Positions 1-11,410 of a DNA stretch of 64,000 bases are shown piece by piece. This DNA comes from Ligustrum vulgare. Its lineage: Eukaryota; Streptophyta; Magnoliopsida; Lamiales; Oleaceae. The notes under the pieces were generated by a model, which did not search any database, had not been told where the DNA came from, and saw only the letters and a list, made by a program, of their open reading frames with translations. The stretch spans positions 25,531,128 to 25,595,127 of the forward strand of contig OY743168.1 in assembly GCA_963555705.1 (NCBI GenBank). Reading direction: 5' to 3'. The position numbers were made by a program, and so were the translations under genes. Every line of letters starts with the position of its first letter. The stretch's first letter is position 1.

Positions 1-1183
1 ATTCACCCATTGACGCTAAGAATAACTCCCCTCAAATATAACTTAGCCGAACATAATTAAATCAAACGAAATAAAATTCAAACAAACACTTATCATTCTA
101 GAAAACTAAATTCAAATTTGAAAATGAAAATTCAATAACTAACAATATCTAAAGATTAAACCAATGTCAATAATCTGAAAATTCTATAACCAACATTATA
201 ACTTCAAACTAAACTAATGGCAATAAACTGAAATTATAAAAATTAACATAAAACAATCAACAATCTAAGCAAAATATAAACTAGAACAAGTCACCAAAAC
301 AAAGGCTGCTGCGAGATGGTTGAAGACCGGAGGCTGCTGTGAGGAAAAGGAGATGCTGATGCAGTGTTTTGGCTGAGAGAGGTTGAGGTGACGGGGTATG
401 AGGTGAAGGCAGCGGATGAGGGAAAACTGCAGCTCCAGGTTCTGCAGAGGGACGAGTTGCGAGATATGCAGCTGTGTAAGGTTGAAGGTGGACGCCAAAG
501 ACAGAGATGAGAGTGGTTGTTGTGCAGCGGCTGAGAAGAAGACACCGGCTGATTTGCTGCTGGTTTGCTGTTCGAATCAAGGGAGTTGAGAGGGAGAGTC
601 GTTCGAAAGGCAGAGAGTTGAAAGGGATGAAGGTGCTGCTGGTTTTTTTTGTGGGAAGATGGCTATTGCTGTGGAGTCTGAGGCTGGGGGCTGGGGACTA
701 TTGAATAAGAAGGCTGGGAGGATGAAGATGGAGAAGACAGGGCTGGCGGGTTGTTTGCAGAGAGTGGAGGAAGAAGGAGATGGGGTGATGGCGAGGCTGC
801 TTGGTTGTGTGAGGGAGAGGATGGCCAGAGAGAGAGAGGGACGGCTGTGAACTGGGTGAGTTGAGGGATGTTGAGGTTGGTGCGGCTGAAGGTGGGAGAA
901 GACAGAGATTCCAGCCGCTGGTGTGCTGTAGACGGTGAGTAGTAGGTTTTTTTTTCAATTTGGGCTTTTTCGGGTCCATTAAACTAGGGATTTTTGAGAT
1001 AAAATTGTCCAAAATGTACCTGCAATTAAATAAATGAAATTATTAACAAATAAAACCAATTTAGAGTTTAACAAATAAAATTGAATCTTTCATAAATTTT
1101 ACTCTAAATGACAAAATTTATATTCCAAAATCGTTTTTTCATTTATTTACCTATCTAAAATACGTAAAATTGGACAATAATCA
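1..1183 (-). repeat. 3' LTR of Athila-1 (truncated by window start)
   Basis: Base 1 corresponds to base 8736 of the other LTR and the two stay alignable until they diverge after the CA at 1182-1183. Compared with the right-hand LTR this copy carries about 85 extra bases near 558-664. The roughly 433 bp that should precede base 1 lie outside the window. On the + strand the LTR is followed at once by CACTCCCC, which on the element strand is a short purine-rich tract (GGGGAGTG) and is the likely polypurine tract. Confidence 0.92.
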
Positions 1184-2837
1184 CACTCCCCAACTAGCTG
1201 TTTGCTAGTCTCTAGCAATTCAAGCGAATTAAAAACATGACTAGCTCAATGAAAAACTTCAATTGTAAAGTCGAAAATGAATTTAGATAGTCGAGCACAG
1301 CAACTTCGCAAAATCAAGAGATCAAGTATTATATCCAATTTAATCCATAAAAACGTTCCCAAAATTTTGTGTGTGTGTGTTTTAAGCCGATCCATAAAAC
1401 CACTAACCCCAACACATACAGTGTCGAGTATTCACTCAAGCAAAGCATAAACTCCATATACTCACTGGTATGTGTATTTTGTTTCTGCTGGTTAGAGGGT
1501 CACTCATGGAGTTTTTTCAAATAATCACTCAAGCATTCAATAAACAAAGGCCATATATATATGTGGATGACAGTAATGCAAATATTGATCTCATGAAAAA
1601 CTCACAACCATTAGGACTCAACCGTTCTTACCACAAGCAACTTAAGATCAAAATGTCAATATCAATGTAGAGGTTATGATGGTGTTATCAAGGGAACTGA
1701 TAGGGAGTGGTGAAAGAAAAGGTTTACATGTTCCAATGATGATAGTAGAACAATAAATTCCAATGAAAGTATAAGATGCAATGGTAACAACAATTTTTTT
1801 TTTTTTTTGGAAAGGATAAGGAAAGGAAATAAAAGAAGTGGGTAGAAATCGAGGACTTTCAAAATATAAGCAAGGATAATAATTTTTCTTTTAATCACAC
1901 TTCAATCTTACTTTCTTCTTCAAATCCTTTACTTCCTCTTCATTATGTCTCCCTTTTCTTTCTACTTTTTTTTTTGAAACTGAAATCCTCTCAAATAATT
2001 CTTCAACATTCTCCTCTAGTCTCAATGACTGTCAAATACTTCTAACTCTACTTTTCTTTCTTTTCATGCACTGAACATTTTTTCTCAAATATGGAGCAGA
2101 AATAATCATCCTCACTTATAATTGAAAGTAGAAACAAGGTTATGTATTTATGGGAGCAGTGTCTGGATGTAATGTCATCTTTAATGTGAAATAAATGAAA
2201 GGGATTTGTGGCTGTGAAGGAATTTGTGATATGAAGGGATTTGTGATGGGAAGAGAAGATGATAAGGTTGGCTTCAAAGGATCAAATTTTCATTTGACAT
2301 TGACCTTCATCGTTTCTTAAGTATAAACCACCAACAATCCACAATCCGTGTAATGATGCCCAATGGAAGTAGCAATATCAAACAAGGGCAATATAAGAAA
2401 ACTACCAATCGCTCAACTCTAGTTGTATGTGTTGACTATCCATCTTACCACAAGGCTTAAATTCGTGCATAAAATTTTTTTAGGAGGGAGGTCTTTACAG
2501 AATAACAAAGATATAACTCAAGACTCAAGATGTACTCAATTTTAATGCTCAACTATCACAAAAGAATTTATGCAAAACAAGTACATTTGAGTCACTCTCC
2601 CCCCAACTAAAATCAGACATTGTCCTCAATGACTCAAAGAAAAGAAAAATGAACGGTGAATAATAAACACAACTCAAAATTAAATCAAGCTAAAGGAGAA
2701 GAGTGTACCTGAGAGGAGGCTTATGCACATGAGCAATTATTCAAGAATGAAAAAAAAAAAAAAAATGAAGAAAAGAATAAAATCTGCAAAAGAAAAAGAA
2801 AATATATACATAATAATAAAAGTTAGTTCCAAGAAAA
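1184..2837 (-). other. Non-coding 3' internal region of Athila-1
   Basis: This stretch lies between the integrase end and the 3' LTR. Related Athila elements may carry an env-like gene here. I see no ORF with recognisable env features (signal peptide, transmembrane segment); the short ORFs present are low-complexity. A C-rich tract near 2599-2608 on the + strand is purine-rich on the element strand and resembles a second polypurine tract. Any env-like gene has been lost or was never present. Confidence 0.6.
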
Positions 2838-3185
2838 TCAGCTGCTGGAAGCAGGGTCCAGCAGAGGTAGTTCATTAATATCAGCAGAAAAATTATCCAA
2901 AAATAGTTTCAGACGTTGTCCATTAACTTTAAAAACAACACCAGTTTTTGGATCCAAGATTTCAACTGCTCCATAAGGGTAAACAGTTTGCACAATGTAA
3001 GGACCAATCCATTTAGTTCTCAACTTACCAGGAAAGAGATGAAGCTTAGAGTCATACAACAAAACTTTCTGAGAAGGGAAAAATGATTTTCTAAAAATTT
3101 TCTTATCGTGAAAAACTTTCATTTTCTCTTTTGAAATTTTTGCATTCTCATAAGCTTCCAAACGCAATTCATCTAACTCATTCAA
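2838..3185 (-). pseudogene. Athila-1 integrase C-terminal (GPY/F-type) module, frameshifted
   Basis: A 115-residue ORF continues the integrase in a different frame. It starts with the conserved [14 protein letters not shown] block and contains KWIGPYIV, the GPY/F-type core of gypsy integrase C-termini, followed by VNGQRLKLF. The preceding integrase ORF ends at 3215 and this ORF picks up the homology about 30 bases further on, so a single indel near 3190-3240 separates them. The Met at 3185 is only the first in-frame Met after the frameshift, not a biological start. Confidence 0.85.
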
Positions 3186-3214
3186 TTTTAATTTCGTAAA
3201 CTCGCCAGCTTGAT

Positions 3215-4060
3215 CTAAGTCAAAGTTGAGTATTTTGATTGCCCATAAGCTTTATGTTCGATTTCAACCGGCAAATGACAAGGTTTTCCAAATACAATTC
3301 TATAAGGAGACATTCCAAGAATAGTTTTAAAAGCAGTCCTATATGCCCATAAAGCATCATCCAATTTTATAGCCCAATCTTTTCTATTTGGATTAACTGT
3401 TTTCGTCAAAATGCCTTTAATTTCTCGGTTGGCTAATTCAGTTTGACCATTAGTTTGAGGGTGATAGGGAGTGGAAATCTTATGCATAATGCCATATTTC
3501 TTTAACAGAGTTTCAAAAGGTTTATTACAAAAATGTGTTCCTCCATCGCTAATTATGGCCTTAGGCATACCAAACCTAGAAAAAATATGTTCTTTCAAAA
3601 ATTTGAGCACAACTTTATGGTCATTAGTTCTACATGGAATAGTCTCTACCCATTTTGACACATAATCAACAGCAACCAATATATATAAATATCCAAAAGA
3701 AGGGGGAAAAGGACCCATAAAATCTAATCCCCAACAATCAAAAATCTCAAGAACAAGGATTGGTGCTAATGGCATCATATTCCTATGGCTGATACTACCA
3801 AGTTTCTGACATGCTTCACAATTTTTACAAAAGGTATGAGCATCCTTAAATAAACTAGGCCAATAGAACCCACATTGAAGTACCTTAGCAGATGTTTTCT
3901 GTGAAGAGAAATGGCCTCCGCAAGCATGAGAATGACAGAAAGTAAGAACTTGTTGTACCTCATCATCAGGAACACATCTTCGAATGATCTGATCAGCACA
4001 ATATTTGAATAAGTATGGATCATCATAGAAGAAGTTCCTTGCAATAGCTTTCATCCTCAT
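3215..4060 (-). pseudogene. Athila-1 integrase (zinc-binding and catalytic core)
   Basis: This ORF is in the same frame as the upstream RT/RNase H ORF and is separated from it by one TAA codon at 4067-4069. The HHCC zinc module is intact ([11 protein letters not shown], then CKNCEACQK). The DDE catalytic core shows all three acidic residues in context: [17 protein letters not shown] and [10 protein letters not shown]. It would insert the element cDNA. The end of the ORF (around 3215-3250) reads out of frame compared with the family, so the C-terminal module is disconnected. Confidence 0.9.
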
Positions 4061-4066
4061 TTTGTC

Positions 4067-6775
4067 TTAGACACTCCAATTTGAAGGCATATGACCTGTA
4101 ACAAGATAATTAACCAAGTCAGCGAACCATGGAACAATATTCAAGCTAAATAACTGTTCATCGGGAAATGAATCATTTAAAGGGTGAGAAACTTTAGAAT
4201 TTTCAGAATTTAATCTGGATAAATGATCAGCGACAACATTTTCCACCCCTTTTTTATCCTTAATTGTGATGTCAAATTCCTGCAATAACAAGATCCATCG
4301 AATGAGTCTAGGTTTAGCATCTTTCTTTGTGAACAAATATTTAAGAGCAGAATGATCAGTAAAGATGGTAACAGGGGTCCCAATAAGATAAGTTCGAAAT
4401 TTTTCCAGTGCAAAAACTATAGCTAGTAGCTCTTTTTCAGTAGTTGTGTAATTCAATTGAGCTTGATTCAAAGTTCTGCTAGCATAGTAAATTACATACG
4501 GTTCCTTACCTTTCCTCTGGACAAGCACTGCCCCTACAGCTATATCACTTGCATCACACATTAATTCAAAAGGTAGAGACCAATTAGGTGATCTAACTAT
4601 GTGTGCAGTGGTGAGTGCCTTTTTTAAATGTTCAAAAGCTGTAGTGCATTCATTAGTCCAAAAAAATTTTGTATCATGCATTAAAAGTGTAGTCAAAGGT
4701 TTTGCTATGATACTGAAATCTTTTATGAACCTCCTATTAAAACCTGCATGACCTAAAAATGATCGAACATCTTTTACAGTAGAAGGAATAGGCAACCTAG
4801 AAATTGAATCTACTTTTGCCTTATCTACTTCCATGCCTTTAGAAGAAATTATATGACCTAAAACAATTCCTCTTGTTACCATGAAATGACATTTCTCCCA
4901 ATTAAGGAGAAGTTGTTTATCCTCACACCTGCATAAAACAACTTTCAAATTTGTTAGGCAATCATCAAATGAATCACCATACACAGAGAAATCGTCAATA
5001 AAAACTTCCAAAACGTTTTCTATCATGTCACTGAATATGCTAAGCATACATCTTTGAAAGGTTGCTGGGGCATTACAAAGACCAAAAGGCATTCTTTTAA
5101 AAGCAAACGTCCCAAAAGGGCAAGTAAAAGTAGTTTTTTCTTGGTCTTCTAATGTTATTTCAATTTGATGATAGCCTGAAAAACCATCCAAGAAACAATA
5201 CAATGAATGTCCAGCAACTCTTTCTAGCACTTGATCTAAAAATGGTAAAGGAAAGTGGTCTTTTCTGGTCATGGAACTCAATTTCCTATAATCTATGCAC
5301 ATTCTCCAACTAGTAGGTACCCTTTTAGTTATCATTTCTCCCTGTTCATTTTCAACAACAGTAACTCCAGTTTTTTTAGGAACTACTTGAGTAAGACTTA
5401 CCCACTTGCTGTCTGCAATAGGATAAATAATACCCGCATCAAGTAATTTTAAAACTTCATTTTTAACAACCTCTTTCATGTTAGGGTTTAGCCTTCTTTG
5501 AGATTCCCTTGAAGGATTAGCATTTTCTTCTAGGAAAATTCTATGAGTGCACACTAAAGGACTAATTCCCTTAATATCCGCTATAGTCCAACCTATTGCA
5601 GATCTATGATCATTCAACACTTTCAACAACAAATTTTCCTGATCACAAGTAAGAGTATAAGAGATTACCACAGGGTATGATTCATTAGGTCCCAAGAATG
5701 CATACTTTAATTCCGATGGAAGAGGTTTAAGCTCTAGAGTTGGCATCTTCTCTGCTGATGTTTGCATGGGTGTCTGGCTAACATTTAGAGTCTCAATGTT
5801 TGGCTTCCAAGCTCTTACAGCTGTTGTTGTGACACCTTTTGAAGGGTCTTGAATGCCGTCCAATTCGAGATTCTGCTCAAGTTGCTTATCAGGATCTTCT
5901 AGCTCCATTAGCAGCTCTTCTAACATATTAACTTCCTGCACTTCATCAAAATCTTTTGGTTGCCTACAAGCATTGAAAATGTTAAGCTCCAAAGACATAT
6001 TTCCAAAAGTCAACTTTAGAATACCACTCCTACAATTTATTAAAGCATTTGAAGTTGCAAGAAATGGTCTACCAAGAATAACAGGGATTTGAGGAGAAGT
6101 TTTAGGTGTATTTTGAACATCAATAACAACAAAATCAACCGGGTAATAAAATTTATCGACTTGAACCAAAACATCCTCAATTATTCCTCTAGGCATCTTA
6201 ACGGATCTATCTTCTAATTGTAAGATCATGGGGGTAGACTTAAGTTCACCTAGACCAAGTTGTGTATACACACTAAAGGGCAAAAGATTTACACTTGAAC
6301 CTAAATCTAGCAAGGCATGACCTATACGAGTGGTTCCTATCATACAAGCAATGGTTGGAGAACCAGGATCTTTAAATTTTTGAGGAGTTTGGCATTGTAT
6401 GATAGAACTCACTCGTTCAGTTAAAAAGGCCTTATTCTTAACAGCTAACTTCCTCTTTACTGTGCACAAATCCTTAAGAAATTTAGCATAAGCAGGGACT
6501 TGTTGAATTGCATCTAACAGAGGAATATTTACCCTAACTTGCTTAAAAATCTCGTGAATTTCTGTTTGATTTTTTGTCTTATTACCAGGTTGTAATCTTT
6601 GAGGAAAAGGAGCAGGGGGTGCACCTACTATTGGCCTAGGTGGTTCCTGAACATCAGATAGAGATTTTAATACAGTATCATCGACAGAAGGTTTAGCTTG
6701 CTTACCCACCAAGTTCTCTTTAGGTTCAGGAACTTGGATTTGCTTACCGTTTCTCAAGGTAGTTACTGCTTTCAC
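4067..6775 (-). pseudogene. Athila-1 pol: aspartic protease, reverse transcriptase, RNase H
   Basis: A 902-residue ORF. The N-terminal third carries a retropepsin-like protease with catalytic motif DLGSS in HALLDLGSSVNLLPFSVY and a conserved ILGRPFLAT block. The reverse transcriptase follows, with VPKKTG, WRMCIDYRKL, FKRMPFGLCNAPATF and the FIDD form of the catalytic YxDD box. RNase H has CDASDIAVGAVL and FTDHSALKYL. It ends at an in-frame TAA (4067-4069), with the integrase resuming in the same frame two codons later. Upstream, gag lies in the same frame, separated by a TAA at 6806-6808. A single gag-pol polyprotein is the family norm, so both stops look like point mutations. Confidence 0.93.
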
Positions 6776-6805
6776 ATGTCTCAGATTGGATTCATCGACC
6801 CCATT

Positions 6806-8086
6806 TTATTGAGTTTGAGGATTAGGCATTGGTTGAGCTGGAAACTTACCTTTTTCTTGTGCACTTGCCTGAGTAGTCAGTTTTGTAAGCTGAGATCGGA
6901 TGTCATTAATGGCCTGAGAGTTTTGATTGTTGATGGCAGCTTGACTTTGCATGAATTGTTGGATTTGGTCTTCCAGGCTTCTCTTCTGCGGTGGCATATA
7001 AGGTGTTGGTTGTGAAGGTCCAGCATTGTTTCCAACGTTATTGCTTCCTCCTTGATCATTCCTCCAAGTGAAATTTGGATGATTTCTCCAACCTGGATTA
7101 TAAGTACTCGAATATGGATTAGAATAAGGTTTGGAAATCATATTAACAGCAACAGATTGATCAAAATACATCTCTTTTAGTTGGGGAAGTGCAGGACAAT
7201 CAGAGGTTAAATGCTGTGCATCATCACAAATTGAACATTTTTCTAAAATAGTGGAAGAGGAATTGACTTCATTCACTTTTTGAGTTTCCAAATTTTCAAG
7301 TTTCCGAGTGATGACAGCCAATCGGACATTTATGTCATCATCTGCTCTAAGTGAATGAATTCCATTTCCAGATGCAATTTTTGGGAATTTAGTTTTTATT
7401 GCAACACCCCTATCAAACTCATCAATGTTATCCCAAGATTGGGCATTTTCAGCTAAATCATCGAAAAATGTAAAAACGTCATTCGGGTCTTTTGCAAAGA
7501 AGTCACCATTACTCATGGTTTGCACAAATTGTCTCATTTCTGGTTTGAGCCCTTCATAAAATTTTTTTGTTAACATCCATTTTTCATAACCATGGTGGGG
7601 ACAAGATAACAACAAATCCTTAAATCTTTCCCAACTAGTGTAAAAATTTTCATTATTCTTTTGGGAAAAATTCATGATTTGTCTTTGAATTGCGGTGGTT
7701 CTTTGTGGTGGAAAAAACTTTTTAATGAACTCTTTCCGCATATTTGCCCAATTTGTAATTGAATTAGGCCTCAAAGAGTTAAGCCATGACTTAGCTTTAT
7801 CCTTTAGTGAAAAAGGGAAAAGCTTGAGTCGAATGACTTCCTCAGTGCAATTTCTTTCAAGAAAAGTAAAACAAACCCCTTCGAATTCCTGGATGTGGTG
7901 ATATGGACTTTCTGATGGCATCCCATGGAAGCGTGGTAGATGATCAATCATTCCCGGTTTGAAGTTGAAGACCGCCGCATTTGCAGGCGTCACTATGCAT
8001 GACGGAGTGCTTGTCATCGTTGGAAAAATGTAGTCTCTAAGACTTCGAACGACTGGCGCCTCATTTGGATCTGCAATATTTTCCAT
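6806..8086 (-). CDS. Athila-1 gag (capsid/nucleocapsid)
   Basis: A 426-residue gag. The capsid-like part has the Athila-type blocks FHGMPSESPYHHIQEFE, LFPFSLKDKAKSWLNSL, FIKKFFPPQRT and WERFKDLLLSCPHHG. A CCHC zinc knuckle (CSICDDAQHLTSDC) lies near residues 285-300. A Q/N/P-rich C-terminus follows. The start at 8086 is the first Met in frame and lies about 185 bases downstream of the primer-binding site on the element strand. The ORF ends in TAA (6806-6808) directly in frame with pol. The product would form the particle that packages element RNA. Confidence 0.9.
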   Translation of the reverse strand: MENIADPNEAPVVRSLRDYIFPTMTSTPSCIVTPANAAVFNFKPGMIDHLPRFHGMPSESPYHHIQEFEGVCFTFLERNCTEEVIRLKLFPFSLKDKAKSWLNSLRPNSITNWANMRKEFIKKFFPPQRTTAIQRQIMNFSQKNNENFYTSWERFKDLLLSCPHHGYEKWMLTKKFYEGLKPEMRQFVQTMSNGDFFAKDPNDVFTFFDDLAENAQSWDNIDEFDRGVAIKTKFPKIASGNGIHSLRADDDINVRLAVITRKLENLETQKVNEVNSSSTILEKCSICDDAQHLTSDCPALPQLKEMYFDQSVAVNMISKPYSNPYSSTYNPGWRNHPNFTWRNDQGGSNNVGNNAGPSQPTPYMPPQKRSLEDQIQQFMQSQAAINNQNSQAINDIRSQLTKLTTQASAQEKGKFPAQPMPNPQTQ

Positions 8087-8087
8087 T

Positions 8088-8269
8088 ACTACCTGCTGAT
8101 TTTCAAGAATTAAAAATTGGTTAGTAGGTTCCTATCTTACTAATCGCTTAGAATTATCTCGAAACCAAACGGACATAAACAAAGAACAATATCAAGAATA
8201 GTAGTCGCGAGAGAAAAAATAACAATAAAAAAAAAAAAATTCAGCAAAAATCAATTAACACCAAAATAA
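8088..8269 (-). other. Athila-1 leader between primer site and gag
   Basis: About 180 bp of non-coding 5' leader on the element strand, with a poly-A run on the + strand at 8227-8239. No further feature seen. Confidence 0.5.
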
Positions 8270-8287
8270 TCCCCGGCAACGGCGCCA
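8270..8287 (-). promoter_or_regulatory. Primer-binding site, tRNA-Asp
   Basis: The + strand reads TCCCCGGCAACGGCGCCA, identical to the CCA-ended 3' terminus of plant tRNA-Asp. The element strand is therefore the complement used to prime minus-strand cDNA synthesis. This is the usual primer of Athila/Tat elements. It fixes the element orientation as minus. Confidence 0.93.
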
Positions 8288-8301
8288 AAAACTTGACTCG
8301 A

Positions 8302-9837
8302 TGTTAAATCTACCCTCCAAGTATAAAGGGGTCAAGTTATAGCCTAGCAGTAATCCAGGGTCATTCTTCCTAGGGATTTTGTTGGTATAATAATATTTGC
8401 TAAATTCGAAACTTAAACTACGATTTCAATTGTGCTAAAATGAAATTGGAGAGAATATAATTAAATTGCAATGAAAGGGAAATTTGAGTGGAGTTATTCT
8501 TTCGCTATCAATTGGGCTTTGCAAATAAATTTAGCATGAGTTTCTTGAGATTGATAAAATTTGGAAATATTAGTACGAAAATTAATCAATTTATTTTACG
8601 GCATTTAGTCGAGCATGTTATGTGCATATTTAATACATATCACATCAACGACATCGATCGAAGTAAAATACTTTTAAAATTTAAAACACTCGTTAATTAT
8701 CATCAATCACCAGAATCCATCTATAGAAAATTAACATTCACCCATTGACGCTAAGAATAACTCCCCTCAAATATAACTTAGCCGAACATAATTAAATCAA
8801 ACGAAATAAAATTCAAAAAAACACTTATCATTCTAGAAAACTAAATTCAAATTTGAAAATGAAAATTCAATAACTAACAATATCTAAAGATTAAACCAAT
8901 GTCAATAATCTGAAAATTCTATAACCAACATTATAACTTCAAACTAAACTAATGGCAATAAACTGAAATTATAAAAATTAACATAAAACAATCAACAATC
9001 TAAGCAAAATATAAACTAGAACAAGTCACCAAAACAAAGGCTGCTGCAAGATGGTTGAAGACCGGAGGCTGCTGTGAGGAAAAGGAGATGCTGATGCAGT
9101 GTTTTGGCTGAGAGAGGTTGAGGTGACGGGGTATGAGGTGAAGGCAGCGGATGAGGGAAAACTGCAGCTCCAGGTTCTGCAGAGGGACGAGTTGCGAGAT
9201 ATGCAGCTGTGTAAGGTTGAAGGTGGACGCCAAAGACAGAGATGAGAGTGGTTGTTGTGCAGCGGCTGAGAAGAAGACACCGACTGATTTGCTGTTTGAA
9301 TCAAGGGATTTCTGTTGCTGTGGAGTCTGAGGCTGGGGGCTGGGGACTGTTGAATAAGAAGGCTGGGAGGATGAAGATGGAGAAGACAGGGCTGGCGGGT
9401 TGTTTGCAGAGAGTGGAGGAAGAAGGAGATGGGGTGATGGCGAGGCTGCTGGGTTGTGTAAGGGAGAGGATGGCCAGAGAGAGAGAGGGACGGCTGTGAA
9501 CTGGGTGAGTTGAGGGATGTTGAGGTTGGTGCGGCTGAAGGTGGGAGAAGACAGAGATTCTAGCCGCTGGTGTGCTGTAGATGGTGAGTAGTAGGTTTTT
9601 TTTTTTTTCAATTTGGGCTTTTTCGGGTCCATTAAACTAGGGATTTTTGAGATAAAATTGTCCAAAATGTACCTGCAATTAAATAAATGAAATTATTAAC
9701 AAATAAAACCAATTTAGAGTTTAACAAATAAAATTGAATCTTTCATAAATTTTACTCTAAATGACAAAATTTATATCCCAAAATCGTTTTTTTCATTTAT
9801 TTACCTATCTAAAATACGTAAAATTGGACAATAATCA
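8302..9837 (-). repeat. 5' LTR of Athila-1
   Basis: The right boundary is clear: similarity with the left LTR stops after the CA at 9836-9837. The left boundary is set by TG at 8302 (alternatively 8294), next to the primer site. On the element strand the LTR begins TGATTATTG. It carries a 221-residue Ser/Pro-rich ORF on the element strand (9000-9665), interrupted in the other LTR. Confidence 0.88.
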
Positions 9838-9842
9838 GGTTG

Positions 9843-10899
9843 TGTGAGCAATTTGGTATTCAGTCAATTGGATTTATGTGTCCATCACAGATTGCGTCGA
9901 CCAGAGTTAAAACACATGTAGAAAGTGTTGTGAGTTACATGGCTGAAACAATGAATACGCTGAGATCCAAGCAATTCATTTTAGCGCCGTACTATCAGGA
10001 GTAAGACCATTATTATTATTTTTGTATTTCTTTATTTATTTAAAGAATACTTACACGTTTGTAATACATAGGAATCATTGGATGTTGCTTGCAATATGTT
10101 GTGAAGCCAATACTGTGTACTTCATAGATTCAGCACAATCATGTAGGCGTAACATAGAAATCAAGCCGTCATTGAATGTGTAAGTAATTATTGCAATGTT
10201 CAATTTTTTGTGTTTAGTGCATTCATATAGATAAGTTGGGTTACTTTCATGGAATAATCGTAGAAAGTTTGAGGTGAAATTGATGTGTTTGTGTTGTGAT
10301 TATGATAGTTGTTAGGATAATTTTCAATAAATAGGTCTCTATACAGGTTGGATACGTTCAATTTATAGGGGAGACTCTGGCAAAATTTTCGTAAGAATTT
10401 TGAGTTTTATTATTATTTTTATGACTTATTCATATTTACTGAAACTTTAGGGCATTTCGAGCTTTTTGGTCATTAGGAGGCAAGAGAGCAACATCCAATG
10501 TAAATTGGAAAAAGATCTCGGTATGAAAACTAGAATTTTATAAATTGCTACAAATTCTCATAGTAGTTTAATATATATTCACTTTCATTCGATTATTAAT
10601 AATAGTTTTAATTTTAAATATTCAAATTTCAGTGTCCTCAGCAACCTGGAGGAGATGAGTGTGGCTATTATGTTATGAGAAACATGTTCCAGATAGTCAC
10701 AGCCTATTCTCAACTTACTTCTCTACACGAGGTATAAGTTATTGAAGATAATTGTTTAATTACGATTTATATGTAATTAATATAATAATTATTAATTCTT
10801 ATTAATTACTTTTAGGCATTTCAAGAGATTTACTCAACAGAGGAAATTGACGAGGTTCGAAATTTATGGGCCAAATACTTCGTCGAAGAGTGTATGTAA
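9843..10899 (+). pseudogene. Ulp1/C48-like SUMO protease exons of the CACTA element, 5' end missing
   Basis: Six exon-like blocks separated by GT-AG introns: 9843-10000, 10072-10179, about 10345-10392 (weak), 10451-10520, 10633-10731 and 10816-10899, ending in TAA. The catalytic triad and oxyanion residues of the Ulp1 family are visible: His in NHWMLL, Asp in YFIDS, Gln in PQQPGG and Cys in DECGYYVMRN. Such domains are often carried by plant CACTA and MULE elements; their job there is not settled. The first block starts at the Athila-1 insertion edge, so the N-terminal part is on the other side of the retrotransposon. The third block does not join in frame by my reading, so the gene may be decayed or that exon misplaced. 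Confidence 0.78.
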
Positions 10900-11124
10900 A
10901 CTTGGCCCATTTTATGTTTAACATGTACAAATTCTTTAACAATATTGTGAATACAAGATTAATTAATTCGAAATTCTGTTTATTGAGTTATTTATTAAGT
11001 TTTGTTCTGCATTCCTCGATTATATATATTTGTTGAAGATAATTTTTTGATGTGTACCTGATTGTTATAGTTTATATAGGTGTATATAAGGCAAATAAAA
11101 ATAAATGAAAAAAAAAATAATTGT

Positions 11125-11410
11125 AAAAGGCGTCGGTTTTTAAACAACAACCGACGCCTTAAGTTAGTTAAAGGCGTTGGTTGTTAAAGAACAACCGACA
11201 CCTTTTATAAGCTAAAGGCGTCGGTTTTTACCTAACAACCGACGCCTTTAGTTGAGAAAAGGCGTCGGTTGTTCTTTAACAACCGACGCCTTTAATTAAC
11301 TTAAGGCGTCGGTTTACAACCGATGCCTTAAGTATGCACTTTTAGCGTCTGTACTAAAGGCGTCTCCTGTACAACCGATGCCTTTTCTGCTTTACAACCG
11401 ACGCCTTTGA
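11125..11410. repeat. CACTA subterminal repeat array (AAGGCGTCGGTTG and its inverse)
   Basis: About a dozen copies of a 12-13 bp unit, AAAGGCGTCGGTT or its reverse complement AACCGACGCCTTT, alternate in orientation every 15-25 bp (for example 11126 forward, 11149 reverse, 11170 forward, 11192 reverse). Adjacent inverted pairs can fold into hairpins. In En/Spm such motifs bind the element-encoded TnpA protein; that role here is inferred from position only. Several units carry G-to-A or C-to-T changes at CG sites. Confidence 0.85.

Larger units (their letters stand above)
1..9837 (-). mobile_element. Athila-type Ty3/gypsy LTR retrotransposon (Athila-1), left end outside window
   Basis: A nearly complete LTR retrotransposon lies on the minus strand. 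Reading from high to low coordinates it has a 5' LTR, a primer site matching the 3' end of plant tRNA-Asp, gag, protease, reverse transcriptase, RNase H, integrase, about 1.65 kb without coding sequence, and a 3' LTR cut off by the window start. The order PR-RT-RH-INT and the residues around the protease (DLGSSVNLLPFSVY) place it in Ty3/gypsy, Athila lineage. The two LTRs differ by few substitutions plus one indel of about 85 bp, so insertion looks recent. gag-pol nevertheless contains two in-frame ochre stops and one frameshift. It sits inside a CACTA transposon whose remainder continues at 9838. Confidence 0.93.

Noticed and set aside
265..850. Overlapping ORFs in the left LTR as host genes
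   Set aside because: They lie in an LTR duplicated at 9000-9665, overlap on both strands and have low-complexity products.
8270..8287. tRNA-Asp gene
   Set aside because: Only the last 18 bases of the tRNA are matched, next to an LTR; it is a primer-binding site.
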